A DNA stretch of 64,000 bases from Desulfobacterales bacterium (GTDB lineage Bacteria; Desulfobacterota; Desulfobacteria; Desulfobacterales; JAEINQ01), in NCBI GenBank assembly GCA_016342285.1, contig JAEINQ010000026.1:1-64000 (forward strand), written 5' to 3'. Below are positions 24,082 to 33,223 of this stretch, piece by piece (positions within the stretch are counted from its first letter, which is position 1; each line of letters opens with the position of its first letter). The notes under the pieces were generated by a model, which saw only the letters and a program-made list of their open reading frames with translations, ran no database searches and had not been told where the DNA came from. The position numbers were made by a program, and so were the translations under genes.

Positions 24082-24255
24082 CTAATCCTCAAAATCAAAC
24101 CGTGTCAGGAAATCGGCATCCTTGGGGGACAGGTTGAATTTAACGCTGGCCTCGCCGACCAGTTTCTTGAGAGACTTGCCGGGGCCGGCCTTTCGCTCTT
24201 CGGAGATCCATTTGACGGCTTTTCTAAGATCCTCACCTTCGGGGATGATGGACAT
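24082..24255 (-). CDS. Small conserved-looking protein, 57 residues
   Basis: An ATG at 24255 follows CAGGAGCAGATC, a good ribosome binding site. It opens a 57-codon frame: MSIIPEGEDLRKAVKWISEE, RKAGPGKSLKKLVGEASVKF, then NLSPKDADFLTRFDFED and TAG. It is acidic at both ends with a basic, Gly-Pro-containing middle, is predicted helical, and lacks signal and membrane segments. I cannot name a family. Codon use is like that of the neighbours, and the spacing to hicA (47 bases) on the same strand suggests it may end the hicBA transcript. Confidence 0.65.
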   Translation of the reverse strand: MSIIPEGEDLRKAVKWISEERKAGPGKSLKKLVGEASVKFNLSPKDADFLTRFDFED

Positions 24256-24301
24256 GATCTGCTCCTGTATTCAACGAACCGGTTGTCAGTTGAGGGTCAA
24301 G

Positions 24302-24490
24302 TTACTTGATCTCGGGGAGTTGTAAACGTTTCACGATCTTTTGGACCAATCGGTCCGGGATTTCCAAATGTCTGGGTATGGCTTCAGTGATGCCGTTGAC
24401 GGAATTGGTCCACAAGGAATGGGACCGCCCCTCTCTCTTCAAATGGCATCCATACCTGCGAAGGTGCCTCAGAAGGGCCGTTCTTTTCAT
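24302..24490 (-). CDS. hicA: HicA-family toxin (module 3)
   Basis: This 62-residue protein is a canonical short HicA: KRTALLRHLRRYGCHLKREG, SHSLWTN, ITEAIPRHLEIPDRLVQKIV. The conserved His of the active strand is in GRSHSLW, and AIPRH is the usual second block. It is an mRNA interferase when free of HicB. Here the antitoxin gene comes first and overlaps by four bases, opposite to modules 1 and 2. Confidence 0.9.
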   Translation of the reverse strand: MKRTALLRHLRRYGCHLKREGRSHSLWTNSVNGITEAIPRHLEIPDRLVQKIVKRLQLPEIK

Positions 24491-24702
24491 GACAGCGATA
24501 CCGTTTCTTGGATGGCATCCTCGGGGATGCCCCGCATGGCATCCTCAAGCCGGTCGTCAAGAATGAGGGATATGGCCTCCGAGAGGCTGTTTTTGCATTC
24601 TTCAATGGTCCGGCCCTGGCCGTTTGCCCCGGGAATTTCCGGACAATAGGCAATGTACCAGTCCCCATCACGTTCAATGATGGCGGTAAATGTGTGCGTC
24701 AT
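24487..24702 (-). CDS. hicB: HicB-family antitoxin (module 3)
   Basis: The 71-residue protein is the short HicB type: FTAIIERDGDWYIAYCPEIP, GANGQGRTIEECKNSLSEAI, ending in an acidic tail (LEDAMRGIPEDAIQETVSLS) with no ribbon-helix-helix. DNA binding by itself is therefore unlikely. It precedes and overlaps hicA. GGAGGAAACC lies directly upstream of the ATG. Confidence 0.9.
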   Translation of the reverse strand: MTHTFTAIIERDGDWYIAYCPEIPGANGQGRTIEECKNSLSEAISLILDDRLEDAMRGIPEDAIQETVSLS

Positions 24703-24862
24703 GGTTTCCTCCCTCGTTATCGCAGTCAGATCAATCTTGGATCTTTATATCATAATCAATTTGGCCGTGAAAATACAACGGCCTGCTGTTCTATGGATTG
24801 AGGAAGCCCACAGAGATTTTGGCGACACCATCTTATACGCATGTGCGCATGTGCCCGTCATC

Positions 24863-26323
24863 CTAAAATGGCGGCCGCTGTTGATGAAAATCCGTCGCCT
24901 GTTCAAAGTTGTAGGCCGCTTTGAGAAGGGCCGGTTCGTTAAAATGGCTGGCCATGAGTTGAAGTCCGATGGGCAGGCCGCCTGACGAAAATCCGCAGGG
25001 AACGCTCATGCCGGGAATGCCGGCCAGGTTGGCCGACAGGGTGAAGATGTCGGACAGGTACATGGTCAGCGGGTCGTCGACGTTGGCTCCGATCTTAAAC
25101 GCCGGCGTCGGTGCCACCGGTGACAGGATCACATCGCATTGTTCGAATGCCTTACGAAAATCCTCCATGATCAGGGTCCGGACCTGGGAGGCTTTGCCGT
25201 AGTAGGCGTCGTAGTAGCCGGCGGACAGGCAGTAGGTGCCGATAATGATCCGGCGCTGGACTTCCGGCCCGAAACCGGCCGACCGGGTCCGGCTGTACAT
25301 GGGAATCAGGCTCGGCTCATTTTTGTCCCGAAATCCGTATTTGACCCCGTCGTAGCGGGCCAGGTTGGAACTGGCCTCTGATGGCGCAATGACATAATAA
25401 GCGGCCACGGCGTATTGGGTATGGGGAAGCGACACGCTCACACACCGGCCGCCCAGATCCTCAATTCGGGCGACAGCGGTCTGAACCGCACCGGCCACGT
25501 CAGGATCAAGGCCCTCTTTTCCCTGGTATTCTTCAGGAATGCCGAAGCGCATGCCCTCGAGTCCCCCGACCAGGGCCGCCGCGTAATCCGGCACCTCCCG
25601 GGGCACCGAGGTGGAATCGGCCGGATCGTGGCCGGCAATGGCATCCAGCATCAGCGCGGCATCGGTCACGTCCTTGGTCAGGGGGCCGATCTGGTCCAGG
25701 GAGGAAGCAAAGGCCACCAACCCGAACCGGGAAACCCGGCCGTAGGTGGGCTTAAGTCCGGCCACCCCGCAATGGGACGCCGGCTGGCGGATGGAACCGC
25801 CGGTATCCGAACCCAGGGCGCCCAGGCACATGCCGGCCGCCACCGCCGCTGCCGACCCGCCGCTGGAGCCGCCGGGAATACAGGCGAGATCCCAGGGATT
25901 GCGGGTCACCTGCAGACCGGAGTTTTCCGTGGACGAGCCCATGGCAAACTCGTCCATATTGGTCTTGCCGACGATCACGGCCCCGGCCCCGCGCAGCTTT
26001 TGGACCACCGTGGCATCGTAAGGCGGGACAAAGTCCGCCAGGATTTTGGAAGCACAGGTCGTCTTCATGTCCCGGGTACAGATCAGGTCCTTGACGGCAA
26101 CGGGAATGCCGGTCAGGGGTGACATATTGCCGGCGGCAATGGCCTGGTCCGCGGCCCGGGCCTGGGTCATGGAGAGCGTCTCGTCCACGGTCAGGTAGGC
26201 GCCCACCTTGGGGTCCACGACCGCTATCCGGTCCAGCACCGACCGGGTCAGCTCCGCCGATGAAATCTCTTTGGCCTTGAGCCGCCGGTGGGCCTCGTGA
26301 ATGGTCAGTTCATAAAGATTCAT
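24863..26323 (-). CDS. gatA: Asp-tRNA(Asn)/Glu-tRNA(Gln) amidotransferase subunit A
   Basis: GatA frees ammonia from glutamine to amidate mischarged tRNA, working with GatB and GatC. The 486-residue product has the amidase-signature Ser-cisSer-Lys triad: Lys in [10 protein letters not shown], cis-Ser in [15 protein letters not shown] and nucleophile Ser in [13 protein letters not shown]. Length is normal (about 485). gatC lies 190 bases upstream on the same strand with a repeat between. gatB is not in the window, so this is a split GatCAB locus. Presence of GatCAB fits an organism lacking GlnRS or AsnRS. Confidence 0.97.
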   Translation of the reverse strand: MNLYELTIHEAHRRLKAKEISSAELTRSVLDRIAVVDPKVGAYLTVDETLSMTQARAADQAIAAGNMSPLTGIPVAVKDLICTRDMKTTCASKILADFVPPYDATVVQKLRGAGAVIVGKTNMDEFAMGSSTENSGLQVTRNPWDLACIPGGSSGGSAAAVAAGMCLGALGSDTGGSIRQPASHCGVAGLKPTYGRVSRFGLVAFASSLDQIGPLTKDVTDAALMLDAIAGHDPADSTSVPREVPDYAAALVGGLEGMRFGIPEEYQGKEGLDPDVAGAVQTAVARIEDLGGRCVSVSLPHTQYAVAAYYVIAPSEASSNLARYDGVKYGFRDKNEPSLIPMYSRTRSAGFGPEVQRRIIIGTYCLSAGYYDAYYGKASQVRTLIMEDFRKAFEQCDVILSPVAPTPAFKIGANVDDPLTMYLSDIFTLSANLAGIPGMSVPCGFSSGGLPIGLQLMASHFNEPALLKAAYNFEQATDFHQQRPPF

Positions 26324-26381
26324 GGGTACAATCGCCTTGTTTTCATGTTCACCATTGCCACGGCAACGGGCCGGCCCTCAA

Positions 26382-26471
26382 TTCACAGGGATGAACAGGA
26401 TATGCAGGATAAATTGGTTGGCACCGTCACACCACACCGCCTGAGATCCCGTGCATCCTGTATGTCCCTGC
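26382..26471. repeat. Imperfect inverted repeat between gatC and gatA
   Basis: TTCACAGGGATGAACAGGAT ..GCAGGATAAA and ..GTGCATCCTGTATGTCCCTG form complementary arms around about 35 bases. This is a further palindromic intergenic element. It leaves room for neither a promoter nor a gene of note. Confidence 0.6.
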
Positions 26472-26512
26472 TAAACAATGATTTTGTATTCATATAATCC
26501 CTGTAAGGAACC

Positions 26513-26800
26513 CTATTCAATAATCTTGGGCACAAGAAACGTGCCGTCTTGCTGATCCGGTGCATTGGCCAGGGCTTTTTCCCGGGGCAGATGGGCCCGG
26601 ACCTCATCGTCACGAAAGGCGTTGGTCAACGAGATGGCGTGGCTGGTGGGGGCCACATTCACGGTATCGACCTTGTTTAACGTGTCCACGTAATCGAGAA
26701 TATCGCCGATCTGTCCGGCGAACTTGTCCATGGCCGTCTCATCAAGGTCCAATCGGGCCAGCCTGGCGACGTGAAGCACTTCTTCCTTGCTGATTTTCAT
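26513..26800 (-). CDS. gatC: Asp-tRNA(Asn)/Glu-tRNA(Gln) amidotransferase subunit C
   Basis: This 95-residue subunit holds GatA to GatB. It has the family pattern ISKEEVLHVARLARLDLDE, then IGDILDYVDTLNKVDT, the PTSHAI segment (family: PTSHV) and LRDDEV-like FRDDEVRAHL, ending QDGTFLVPKIIE. The ATG at 26800 follows GAAGGAGA; codons further upstream are non-homologous and come from the repeat at 26828. It probably shares a transcript with gatA. Confidence 0.95.
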   Translation of the reverse strand: MKISKEEVLHVARLARLDLDETAMDKFAGQIGDILDYVDTLNKVDTVNVAPTSHAISLTNAFRDDEVRAHLPREKALANAPDQQDGTFLVPKIIE

Positions 26801-26827
26801 TCTCCTTCTCCCCCATCCTTGATGCGC

Positions 26828-26939
26828 TCGTAAAAAGTCCAACTTTACCACAAAGGACATAAAGTTAACATGCTGTTATTAATAATTATTTCATCTTTGT
26901 GCGCTTTGTGCCTTTGTGGTTTCAAGCGACTTTTTACGA
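26828..26939. repeat. Palindromic intergenic element, family C copy 1
   Basis: Outer inverted ends TCGTAAAAAGTC / GACTTTTTACGA enclose inner arms ACCACAAAGGACATAAAG / CTTTGTGCGCTTTGTGCC TTTGTGGT and an AT-rich loop. The same design, with differing inner words, occurs at 41866-41958 and 63425-63562. Confidence 0.8.
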
Positions 26940-26981
26940 ATGTATCATCCTTCATCCAAACACAAAACACCAAACACCCGC

Positions 26982-27653
26982 CTACTCCCGCTTCACCAGG
27001 ATCGGTTCCCGGCCTTCTTTTTTGAGCTTCCCCATGATCAGGGCCGCCTCGTCGGCGTCCTTGAAGGCGCCTACCCGCACCCGATACCAGCGCCCCTTGT
27101 TCGGCAGGTCCGCTACCACCCGGTAGGCCGCATATCCCTTTGCAGCCAACCCTTGAACGATCCGGTCGGCAGCGGCATCATCCTTCAAGGAGGCCACCTG
27201 CAGGGTCATGGGCCGCGTCTCGCTCAAGGCAGGCGGTGGTGACGACGGTGTCTTGGCTGTTGCCGGAGCAGGCTTGACGTCCCGGGGTGTCGACGCCGTC
27301 CTCATCGGTTCCGGCGGTTTCGGCTTTTCGGGCAGGGTTTCGGTCTTGGGCCGACGGGTCTTGAGTGCTTCGTGAAAATCGAGACCTGGCTCGCCGTCAC
27401 GAATCTTGGTGTCAATACGGAATCGCTTGGATTCATCCTCCAATGCCTGGGCCTTGAGCGTGGCCAGTTCTTCTTGCAGGGCATCAATGTTAAATTCGAC
27501 CGGGGCCGATCCTCTGCCAACCAGCACACCCAGCACAAACATGGCCCCCGAAACGAGAAACACCGTCCAAAGCCAGCCGAAGAGGCCCATGGGGCCCCTG
27601 GTTGCGGAAGAATCGCCCGTCGCTTTGTTCACCCTTTTCCCTTGCCCCATCAT
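26982..27653 (-). CDS. SPOR-domain membrane protein
   Basis: This 223-residue protein has a short cytoplasmic N-terminus and one transmembrane helix (about 24-45, LFGWLWTVFLVSGAMFVLGV). A coiled region (LQEELATLKAQALEDES), a Pro-rich linker and a C-terminal SPOR domain (about 148-223: TLQVASLKDDAAADRIVQGL, YRVRVGAFKDADEA) follow. SPOR domains bind denuded septal peptidoglycan, so a role in cell division or wall remodelling is likely. It follows argS on the same strand by 140 bases, an arrangement I believe is common in Desulfobacterota. The exact partner is unknown. Confidence 0.88.
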   Translation of the reverse strand: MMGQGKRVNKATGDSSATRGPMGLFGWLWTVFLVSGAMFVLGVLVGRGSAPVEFNIDALQEELATLKAQALEDESKRFRIDTKIRDGEPGLDFHEALKTRRPKTETLPEKPKPPEPMRTASTPRDVKPAPATAKTPSSPPPALSETRPMTLQVASLKDDAAADRIVQGLAAKGYAAYRVVADLPNKGRWYRVRVGAFKDADEAALIMGKLKKEGREPILVKRE

Positions 27654-27793
27654 AGCTTAGTGCTTGCGATTCGCAAATACTGAAACGTATTAACATGCCT
27701 GCAATCAATAAAAAGAAATCCTCTGTGGGCTCTGTGGTGATTCGATTATAATACGGTATCGTACTTATGAATACGAGTACCTATGCGGTGTCA

Positions 27794-29461
27794 CTACATC
27801 TTTTCCGGCGCCGACACCCCCAGAAGCCGAAGCCCGTTTCGTATCACTTTCTGGACAGCCAGGATCAGATAGAGGCGCCCCGCGGTCAACCGTGGATCTT
27901 CGCCGAGCACACGGTGTTTGTTATAGTAGGCGTGAAAGGCCGCCGCAAGGGCCATCAGATAGAAGGTGATCCGATGCGGTTCCATGGTTTCGGCGCTGGT
28001 GCGGACCACTTCGGGATAGCGGGCCAGGTGCTTGATCAACTGAATTTCTTCGGTGGCGGTCAGGCAGGAAACCGTCTCCGGCTCGGCCTCTTCGGCCAGG
28101 GTCACGCCCATCTCGGCCGCTTTTCTCATGATGCTCGATATGCGGGCGTGGACATATTGGACATAATAGACGGGATTCTCGTTGGTTTTTTTCTTGGCCA
28201 GGTCCAGGTCAAAATCCAGAGGGCTATCGTAGTGACGGGTCAGGAAAATGAAACGGGCCGCGTCGGTGCCGACCTCTGCCATGACGTCCTCAAGGGTGAC
28301 GAACTCGCCGGCCCGGGTGCTCATGGCCACGGGTTCGCCGCCGCGCAGCAGGTTCACCAGTTGCACCAGAATCACCTGAAACCGATCCCGGGCGTATCCG
28401 CTCGCCTCGATGGCGGCCGTCACCCTGGGAATGTATCCGTGGTGGTCCGCCCCCCAGACGTCGATGCAGCGGGTGAATCCCCGCTGAAATTTATCCTGGT
28501 GATAGGCGATATCCGAGGCGAAATAGGTGGTCTGGCCGTTGTTCCGCACCACCACCCGATCCTTTTCGTCACCAAAATCCGTGGTGCGGAACCATTGGGC
28601 GCCGTCCTTTTCATAAACCAGGCCCCGGGCAATCATGTCGTCGATGGCCGCGGCCACCTTGCCGGCGTCGTAGAGGCTCTGTTCGCTGAACCAGTTGTCA
28701 AAGGTGACGCCGAAATCCACCAGCGCCTGCCGCATCTGGTCCACGATCCGTCCGGCGGCATGGCGTGCGCAGAAAAGCACCGCCTCTTCCTCCGGCTCGG
28801 ACAGGAGGAGATCGCCCTTTAAATCGGCCACCTGGACCGCATAGTCGGCGATGTAGTCACCCTGGTAGCATTCCTCAGGGAAATCGACGGTCTGTCCCAG
28901 ATGCTCTCTGTATCGCAGCAGGACCGAACGGCCCAGGGTCTGAATCTGCCGGCCCGAGTCGTTGATGTAGTATTCCCGCTGAACATCGTACCCGCAAAAG
29001 GACAAAATACTGGCCACGCTGTCGCCTACCACCGCACCGCGGCCGTGTCCCACGTGTAGCGGTCCGGTGGGGTTGGAACTGACAAACTCCACCTGGACCC
29101 GCTCCCCGTTGCCGATATTGCAGGCCCCGTACCCGTCGCCTTCACGGTGAACCTTGTGAACCACGGGATGCCAGGCAGCGGCGTGGAGATAAAAATTGAT
29201 GAACCCCGGCCCGGCGATTTCGGTTTTTTCGATGATCCCGTCCACGTCGCTTACGTGGGATAGAAGGATGTCAGCGATCTTCCGGGGCGCCATTTTCTGA
29301 ATTTTGGCCATGGTCATGGCCAGATTGGTTGAAAAGTCACCGTGGGCATCCTGCTTGGGCTCCTCGACGAGAACCGCCGGGAACGCATCAGAGGGCAGCT
29401 CCCCTGCCTGGTAGGCTGCCGACGCGGCAGCAAGGATGATATCCTGAAGTCGATGTTTCAT
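27794..29461 (-). CDS. argS: Arginyl-tRNA synthetase
   Basis: ArgS charges tRNA-Arg in the cytoplasm. The 555-residue product has the N-terminal Add-1 domain (about 1-110), the HIGH-type motif [16 protein letters not shown] and DDFG-like insertions. [15 protein letters not shown] segment occupies the KMSKR position, where ArgS commonly lacks the canonical Lys. The C-terminal anticodon-binding DALR domain ends VLGVSAP-like [11 protein letters not shown]. Length is in the usual range (550-580). It heads the argS-SPOR pair. Confidence 0.96.
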   Translation of the reverse strand: MKHRLQDIILAAASAAYQAGELPSDAFPAVLVEEPKQDAHGDFSTNLAMTMAKIQKMAPRKIADILLSHVSDVDGIIEKTEIAGPGFINFYLHAAAWHPVVHKVHREGDGYGACNIGNGERVQVEFVSSNPTGPLHVGHGRGAVVGDSVASILSFCGYDVQREYYINDSGRQIQTLGRSVLLRYREHLGQTVDFPEECYQGDYIADYAVQVADLKGDLLLSEPEEEAVLFCARHAAGRIVDQMRQALVDFGVTFDNWFSEQSLYDAGKVAAAIDDMIARGLVYEKDGAQWFRTTDFGDEKDRVVVRNNGQTTYFASDIAYHQDKFQRGFTRCIDVWGADHHGYIPRVTAAIEASGYARDRFQVILVQLVNLLRGGEPVAMSTRAGEFVTLEDVMAEVGTDAARFIFLTRHYDSPLDFDLDLAKKKTNENPVYYVQYVHARISSIMRKAAEMGVTLAEEAEPETVSCLTATEEIQLIKHLARYPEVVRTSAETMEPHRITFYLMALAAAFHAYYNKHRVLGEDPRLTAGRLYLILAVQKVIRNGLRLLGVSAPEKM

Positions 29462-29748
29462 AGGTTTCTTGTTTTATCTTGTTAAATGTTAAAAGAGGCC
29501 ATATCGAATGATTCAACGCTACCCGTCGATCCCCATTTTGCGCACCGACCGACAAACAAACGGCCCGGTAAAGCCAAACACGGAAAACCGTTTTGGCATA
29601 CGAGCCGAAAGGGTTTCAATTCATAAAGAGTTTTATTTTTCAAGTCAAGCTGCGATGTGCGCGGGGACAAAAGACGCTTTTGCCCGGCGAAACAAGAATG
29701 GCAAGCCACTCCTTGGCACAAATGGGTGTTTTCATACCCTGTATTTTT

Positions 29749-29907
29749 GTAACTGTTCACGGGATAGAAACGATGCTGCGTTCCAAACCCTTTCACGGTA
29801 AGCGTTTACAGGGTGCCGTAGATGCGAGGCGCCGGGCATGCAGACGTACTTTAGCGTACTTCAAATGCCCGGGAACAAAGCAGATGCGGTGCCCTGTGAA
29901 CGCTTAC
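29749..29907. repeat. Long palindromic element, family D copy 1
   Basis: In inverse orientation to the other copies. The core 29798-29907 has ends GTAAGCGTTTACAGGG / CCCTGTGAACGCTTAC and inner arms with GCCGGGCATG / ATGCCCGGG. A side module reaches GTAACTGTTCAC at 29749. The total of 159 bases is the same as at 52592-52750. Confidence 0.85.
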
Positions 29908-29917
29908 GCATTTTTCA

Positions 29918-30066
29918 TTGACAACGTTCGTCTATTTCGGTACCAATGCCGGAAAACGCGGGCTGAAGCCGGCAACTTTTCCTTAAAATTTTTATCAACA
30001 GGGCAATCCGCACCACGAAGGTACGGGCATCATGAAGATGCCGGTTGTTCGTGGTTTTTTTTTGCC
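29918..30066 (+). promoter_or_regulatory. Leader with terminator upstream of the nickel/cobalt operon
   Basis: TTGACA at 29918-29923 is followed after 17 bases by a weak TACCAA. The leader contains a TGCCGG/CCGGCA hairpin (29946-29974). An intrinsic terminator follows: ACCACGAA (30012-30019) pairs with TTCGTGGT (30048-30055), with an inner GGGCATC/GATGCC hairpin and nine T after it. The terminator ends just before the GGAGG of the first gene. No plus-strand gene lies upstream, so this looks like an attenuator or riboswitch platform. No B12-box or NikR palindrome is visible. Confidence 0.5.
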
Positions 30067-30078
30067 CATGGAGGAAAA

Positions 30079-30855
30079 ATGAAGAAGCTGCTGCTCGCCG
30101 GTGTCATCGTCGTCTCCCTGGCCACGATCCCGCAACCCGTCCTCGCCCATTTCGGCATGGTGATTCCGTCCGACAACATGGTGATGCAGGGTGACAACAA
30201 GACCGTGACCCTTCAGGTCAGTTTTTCCCATCCCATGGAAGGCGTCGGCATGGACCTGGCCCCCCCCAAGGCCTTTGGCGTGAACGTGGCCGGAAAGAAT
30301 CAAACCCTTTTGGGCTTGCTCAAGCCGTTCAAGGTCATGGGCCGCGGGGCGTGGCAGGCCGCTTACCCGATCAAACGGCCCGGGGTCTACGCGTTTTATC
30401 TGGAACCGACCCCCTATTGGGAGCCGGCTGAAGACTGCTTCATCATCCACTACACCAAGACCGTGGTCACCGCCTTTGGTGATGACGAAGGGTGGGACGG
30501 GGAAATCGGCCTGAAGACGGAAATCGTTCCCCTGGCCAAACCATTCGGGCTTTACGCCGGCAACGTGTTTCAAGGCATCGTCAAATTCAACGGCAAGCCG
30601 GTCCCCCATGCCGAGGTGGAGGTGGAATACTACAACCAAAACAGCAAAGCCGTCGCCCCGACCGAATATATGATTACCCAGACCATCAAGGCCGACGCCG
30701 ACGGGGTATTCACCTATGCCGCGCCCAGGGCCGGCTGGTGGGGATTTGCCGCCCTGAACACCGCTGACTTCAAAATGAAACACGACGGACAGGAAAAGGA
30801 CGTGGAACTGGGTGCGGTGATCTGGGTCCACTTTGAAAACTGGCAGGAAAAATAG
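30079..30855 (+). CDS. DUF4198 periplasmic protein (NikK-like nickel transport accessory)
   Basis: The protein of about 258 residues has a signal peptide ([20 protein letters not shown], cleavage near LAH) that leaves a histidine near the mature N-terminus ([10 protein letters not shown]). The mature part is DUF4198-like, with a C-terminal beta-sandwich ([40 protein letters not shown]). Such proteins accompany CbiM/NikM permeases and are called NikK when linked with nickel. It should capture metal, or complexed metal, in the periplasm. GGAGGAAAA precedes the ATG. The frame open further upstream runs through a repeat and is not coding. cbiM starts three bases after its stop. Confidence 0.85.
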   Translation: MKKLLLAGVIVVSLATIPQPVLAHFGMVIPSDNMVMQGDNKTVTLQVSFSHPMEGVGMDLAPPKAFGVNVAGKNQTLLGLLKPFKVMGRGAWQAAYPIKRPGVYAFYLEPTPYWEPAEDCFIIHYTKTVVTAFGDDEGWDGEIGLKTEIVPLAKPFGLYAGNVFQGIVKFNGKPVPHAEVEVEYYNQNSKAVAPTEYMITQTIKADADGVFTYAAPRAGWWGFAALNTADFKMKHDGQEKDVELGAVIWVHFENWQEK

Positions 30856-30858
30856 GCC

Positions 30859-31461
30859 ATGCATATTTCCGAAGGCGTTTTATCTGGTCCGGTTCTGGCG
30901 TCGGGGGCGATACTGACCGTCGCCGGCACGGCCATCGGGCTCAAGGGGCTTGATTACGAACGCATCGCCGGTGCCGGCATGCTCTCGGCCGCTTTTTTCG
31001 TGGCGTCGCTGGTCCACGTCCCTGTGGGGCCGTCCAGCGTCCACCTGATTTTAAACGGTATCGTCGGCCTGTTGCTGGGCTGGGCGGCTTTTCCGGTAAT
31101 CCTGGTGGCACTGCTGCTCCAGGCGGTGTTCTTTCAGTTCGGCGGCATCACCACCCTGGGGGTCAACACCCTGATCATGGCCTTGCCTGCCGTGGCCTGT
31201 TATTACCTCTTTGGCCGCCTGATTCGCAAAGGAGGGCCGGCGACTACCTTTGCCGCCGCGTTTGCCTGCGGGTTTGTGGCCGTGCTGCTGGCGGCGCTGG
31301 TGGCAGGCGCGGCCTTGATGTTTACCGAGGAAGGCTTCTTTGAGGTCGCGGGCCTGATCGTCGGCGCCAACCTGCCGGTCATGGTCATCGAAGGGGCGAT
31401 CACCGGCTTTTGCGTGGCATTCCTTAAAAAGGTCAGGCCGGAAATGTTGCCGGTGCCGTAA
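30859..31461 (+). CDS. cbiM: ECF transporter substrate component CbiM/NikM
   Basis: This 200-residue membrane protein binds Ni2+ or Co2+ for the ECF importer. It starts MHISEGVLSG, where the free N-terminal Met-His-x-x-x-Gly is the metal-chelating motif of the family. It has HVPVGPSSVHLILNG (second conserved His motif), FFQFGGITTLGVNTLIMALP and about six or seven helices. A separate NikN/CbiN is absent; NikK and NikL genes replace it, which favours nickel over cobalt. It is the second gene of a plus-strand operon. Confidence 0.95.
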   Translation: MHISEGVLSGPVLASGAILTVAGTAIGLKGLDYERIAGAGMLSAAFFVASLVHVPVGPSSVHLILNGIVGLLLGWAAFPVILVALLLQAVFFQFGGITTLGVNTLIMALPAVACYYLFGRLIRKGGPATTFAAAFACGFVAVLLAALVAGAALMFTEEGFFEVAGLIVGANLPVMVIEGAITGFCVAFLKKVRPEMLPVP

Positions 31462-31475
31462 AAAGCCGTTTTTTA

Positions 31476-31562
31476 ACCACAGCGGTCACGGAGCACACAG
31501 AGACGCAGCGTTCTCCGCGTCTCGAGTGAGCGAAGCGAACGGGTGGTGAAGAATTGATTGCA
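31476..31562. repeat. Dispersed repeat inside the nickel operon
   Basis: AACCACAGCGGTCACGGAGC ACACAGAGACGC resembles the ends of the GxxExxY element. The adjoining 31505-31560 is an inverted match to 7502-7556. It lies between cbiM and the NikL-like gene and may lower expression of the distal genes; that last point is inference. Confidence 0.7.
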
Positions 31563-31639
31563 GGCACGGTAACCCGTTTCAGTATTTGCGATTGGGTTTC
31601 TATTGTTTTGTGTTTGGATGGCCATCGAAGGGAATCGTC

Positions 31640-32284
31640 ATGGAAAGAAAAACATGGGTCGCCACCTTGATGTTTGCGGCCATATTTTGTTTTGCCGACA
31701 CAGCCCTGGCCCACCGGGTCAATATATTCGCCTGGGTCGAAGGGAACACGGTCCATACCCAGAGCAAGTTCGGCGGCGGGCGAAAAGCCATGGATGCCCC
31801 GATCGAGGTCTACGATGACCAGGACAACAAGCTTCTGGAAGGACGAACCGACGGAAACGGAGAGTTCTCCTTTAAAATCCCCAAACAGTCGGCCCTGAAA
31901 ATCGTTCTAGTGGCAGGCATGGGGCACCGGAACGAATGGACGGTGCCTCTGGATGAAATCGTTGCCGCCGGCGCACCGATGGAAAAGGCGTCCGGGGCGC
32001 CCCAGCCCGGGGCGGCAACCGCATCTCAGTCGGCTTCCAGAGAGGGCGATATGACCGGCCGGAAAGAACCGCCCCCGCAGCAGATCTCTGAGGCCATGAT
32101 CAAGCGTATCGAGCTGGCCGTGGAAAAAGCCGTGGAAAGAAAGATCCAGCCCGTCACCCGAATGCTGGCCGAATCGCGGTCCGACAAACCATCCCTGACC
32201 GATATTTTCGGCGGTCTCGGGTATATCCTCGGCCTGGTCGGTATCGGCGCCTATGTCCACAGCCGTAAAAAAGGAAGCGATTAA
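31640..32284 (+). CDS. NikL-like nickel transport accessory membrane protein
   Basis: The protein of about 214 residues has a signal peptide (LMFAAIFCFADTALA) with a His directly behind the predicted cleavage (AHRVNIFAWVEG). A small beta domain (GGRKAMDAPIEVYDDQDNKL, TDGNGEFSFKIPK) and a Pro/Ala/Ser linker follow. A helical coiled segment (SEAMIKRIELAVEKAVERK) and a C-terminal transmembrane helix (LGYILGLVGIGAYVHSRKKG) complete it. This is the NikL plan: a periplasmic domain anchored by a C-terminal helix, replacing CbiN. The ATG at 31640 has AAGGGA upstream. Confidence 0.8.
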   Translation: MERKTWVATLMFAAIFCFADTALAHRVNIFAWVEGNTVHTQSKFGGGRKAMDAPIEVYDDQDNKLLEGRTDGNGEFSFKIPKQSALKIVLVAGMGHRNEWTVPLDEIVAAGAPMEKASGAPQPGAATASQSASREGDMTGRKEPPPQQISEAMIKRIELAVEKAVERKIQPVTRMLAESRSDKPSLTDIFGGLGYILGLVGIGAYVHSRKKGSD

Positions 32285-32336
32285 CCGTCTGGCGGCGAAG
32301 CCGCCAGTTATGGAAAATCGCGAAGCGATTTTACAT
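32284..32336. repeat. Double hairpin between nikL-like gene and cbiQ
   Basis: CTGGCGGC-gaa-GCCGCCAG followed by AAAATCGC-gaa-GCGATTTT. It belongs to the recurring two-hairpin family. It lies within an operon, so full termination here is unlikely. Confidence 0.7.
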
Positions 32337-32338
32337 CA

Positions 32339-33094
32339 ATGATCAGTGAACCCTTTGCCTTTGGTGACTCGGCCATTCACCGCCTCGACCCGCGCCTGCG
32401 GGTGGTGTTGGCCACGGCCTATTCCACGGTGGTGGCCGTGGCCGATCGCATGCCGGTTCTGGCCTGCGCCTTGGGCGTTTCGTTGATCCTGGCCGGCCTG
32501 GCCCGCCTCGACCCCGTGGCCGCGGGCAAACGGCTCTTGGCCGTCTCGGGTTTCTTGCTGCTCCTGTGGATGGTCCTGCCCCTGACCACCGAAGGCGATC
32601 CGGTCTTCGCCCTCGGCCCCTTTACAGCCAGCCGTGAAGGGATCTGGCTGGCCGCGCAGATTTCCCTCAAGTCCATCGCCATTGTTCTGGCTTTCATGGC
32701 CCTGATCGCCACCATGACTTTTGCCGCCCTGGGTCATGCCTTAAATCGCCTGCACCTGCCGGACAAACTGGTCTTTTTGCTGCTCATGGCCTATCGTTAT
32801 ATCTTCGTCATCGCCCAGGAATACCAGCGGCTGTACCGGGCCGCCCTGATCCGGGGCTTCAGGCCAAAAACGAACCTTCATACCTACAAGACCTACGCCT
32901 ACCTGATCGGCATGCTATTTGTCCGCGCCGCGGACCGGGCCGAAAGGGTCTTTCGGGCCATGCGATGCCGGGGATTTAATGGATCCTTCCACGCTCTGCG
33001 CCAGGTTTCGCCAAACCGAACCAACTGGGCCTACGGTACAGCCATGACCGCCGCCATCGCGGCCCTGATTGCCCTGGAATGGTTCCCCCCTTGA
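32339..33094 (+). CDS. cbiQ: ECF transporter transmembrane component CbiQ
   Basis: The 251-residue T component couples the ATPase to CbiM. It has about five or six helices, HRLDPRLRVVLATAYS at the N-terminus and the two family Ala-Arg-Gly motifs in cytoplasmic helices: RAALIRGFRP and RAMRCRGFNG, which dock on the ATPases. Length is typical for CbiQ. The start follows a hairpin repeat with a poor ribosome binding site (AGCGATTTTACATCA), so its expression may be weak. Confidence 0.92.
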   Translation: MISEPFAFGDSAIHRLDPRLRVVLATAYSTVVAVADRMPVLACALGVSLILAGLARLDPVAAGKRLLAVSGFLLLLWMVLPLTTEGDPVFALGPFTASREGIWLAAQISLKSIAIVLAFMALIATMTFAALGHALNRLHLPDKLVFLLLMAYRYIFVIAQEYQRLYRAALIRGFRPKTNLHTYKTYAYLIGMLFVRAADRAERVFRAMRCRGFNGSFHALRQVSPNRTNWAYGTAMTAAIAALIALEWFPP

Positions 33095-33223
33095 AAATTG
33101 CCATGGAACCGCGTAAAGCTGTCCCGGGCAGTCGTTATCTCGATCATGGGCAGATGCTGATCCAAGATCGTTTTGCCCCAGGCAAAACCCATCCCTTCAA
33201 ACCCGGCGCAACGGGGAACTCTT

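Noticed and set aside
22876-24309. 477-codon plus-strand ORF opposite mutL
   Set aside because: Antisense shadow of mutL's GHKL region; composition is that of a mirrored high-GC gene and it crosses a repeat.
29908-30078. Cobalamin riboswitch upstream of the ECF operon
   Set aside because: No B12 box and too short for the aptamer; only an undefined leader with a terminator can be supported.
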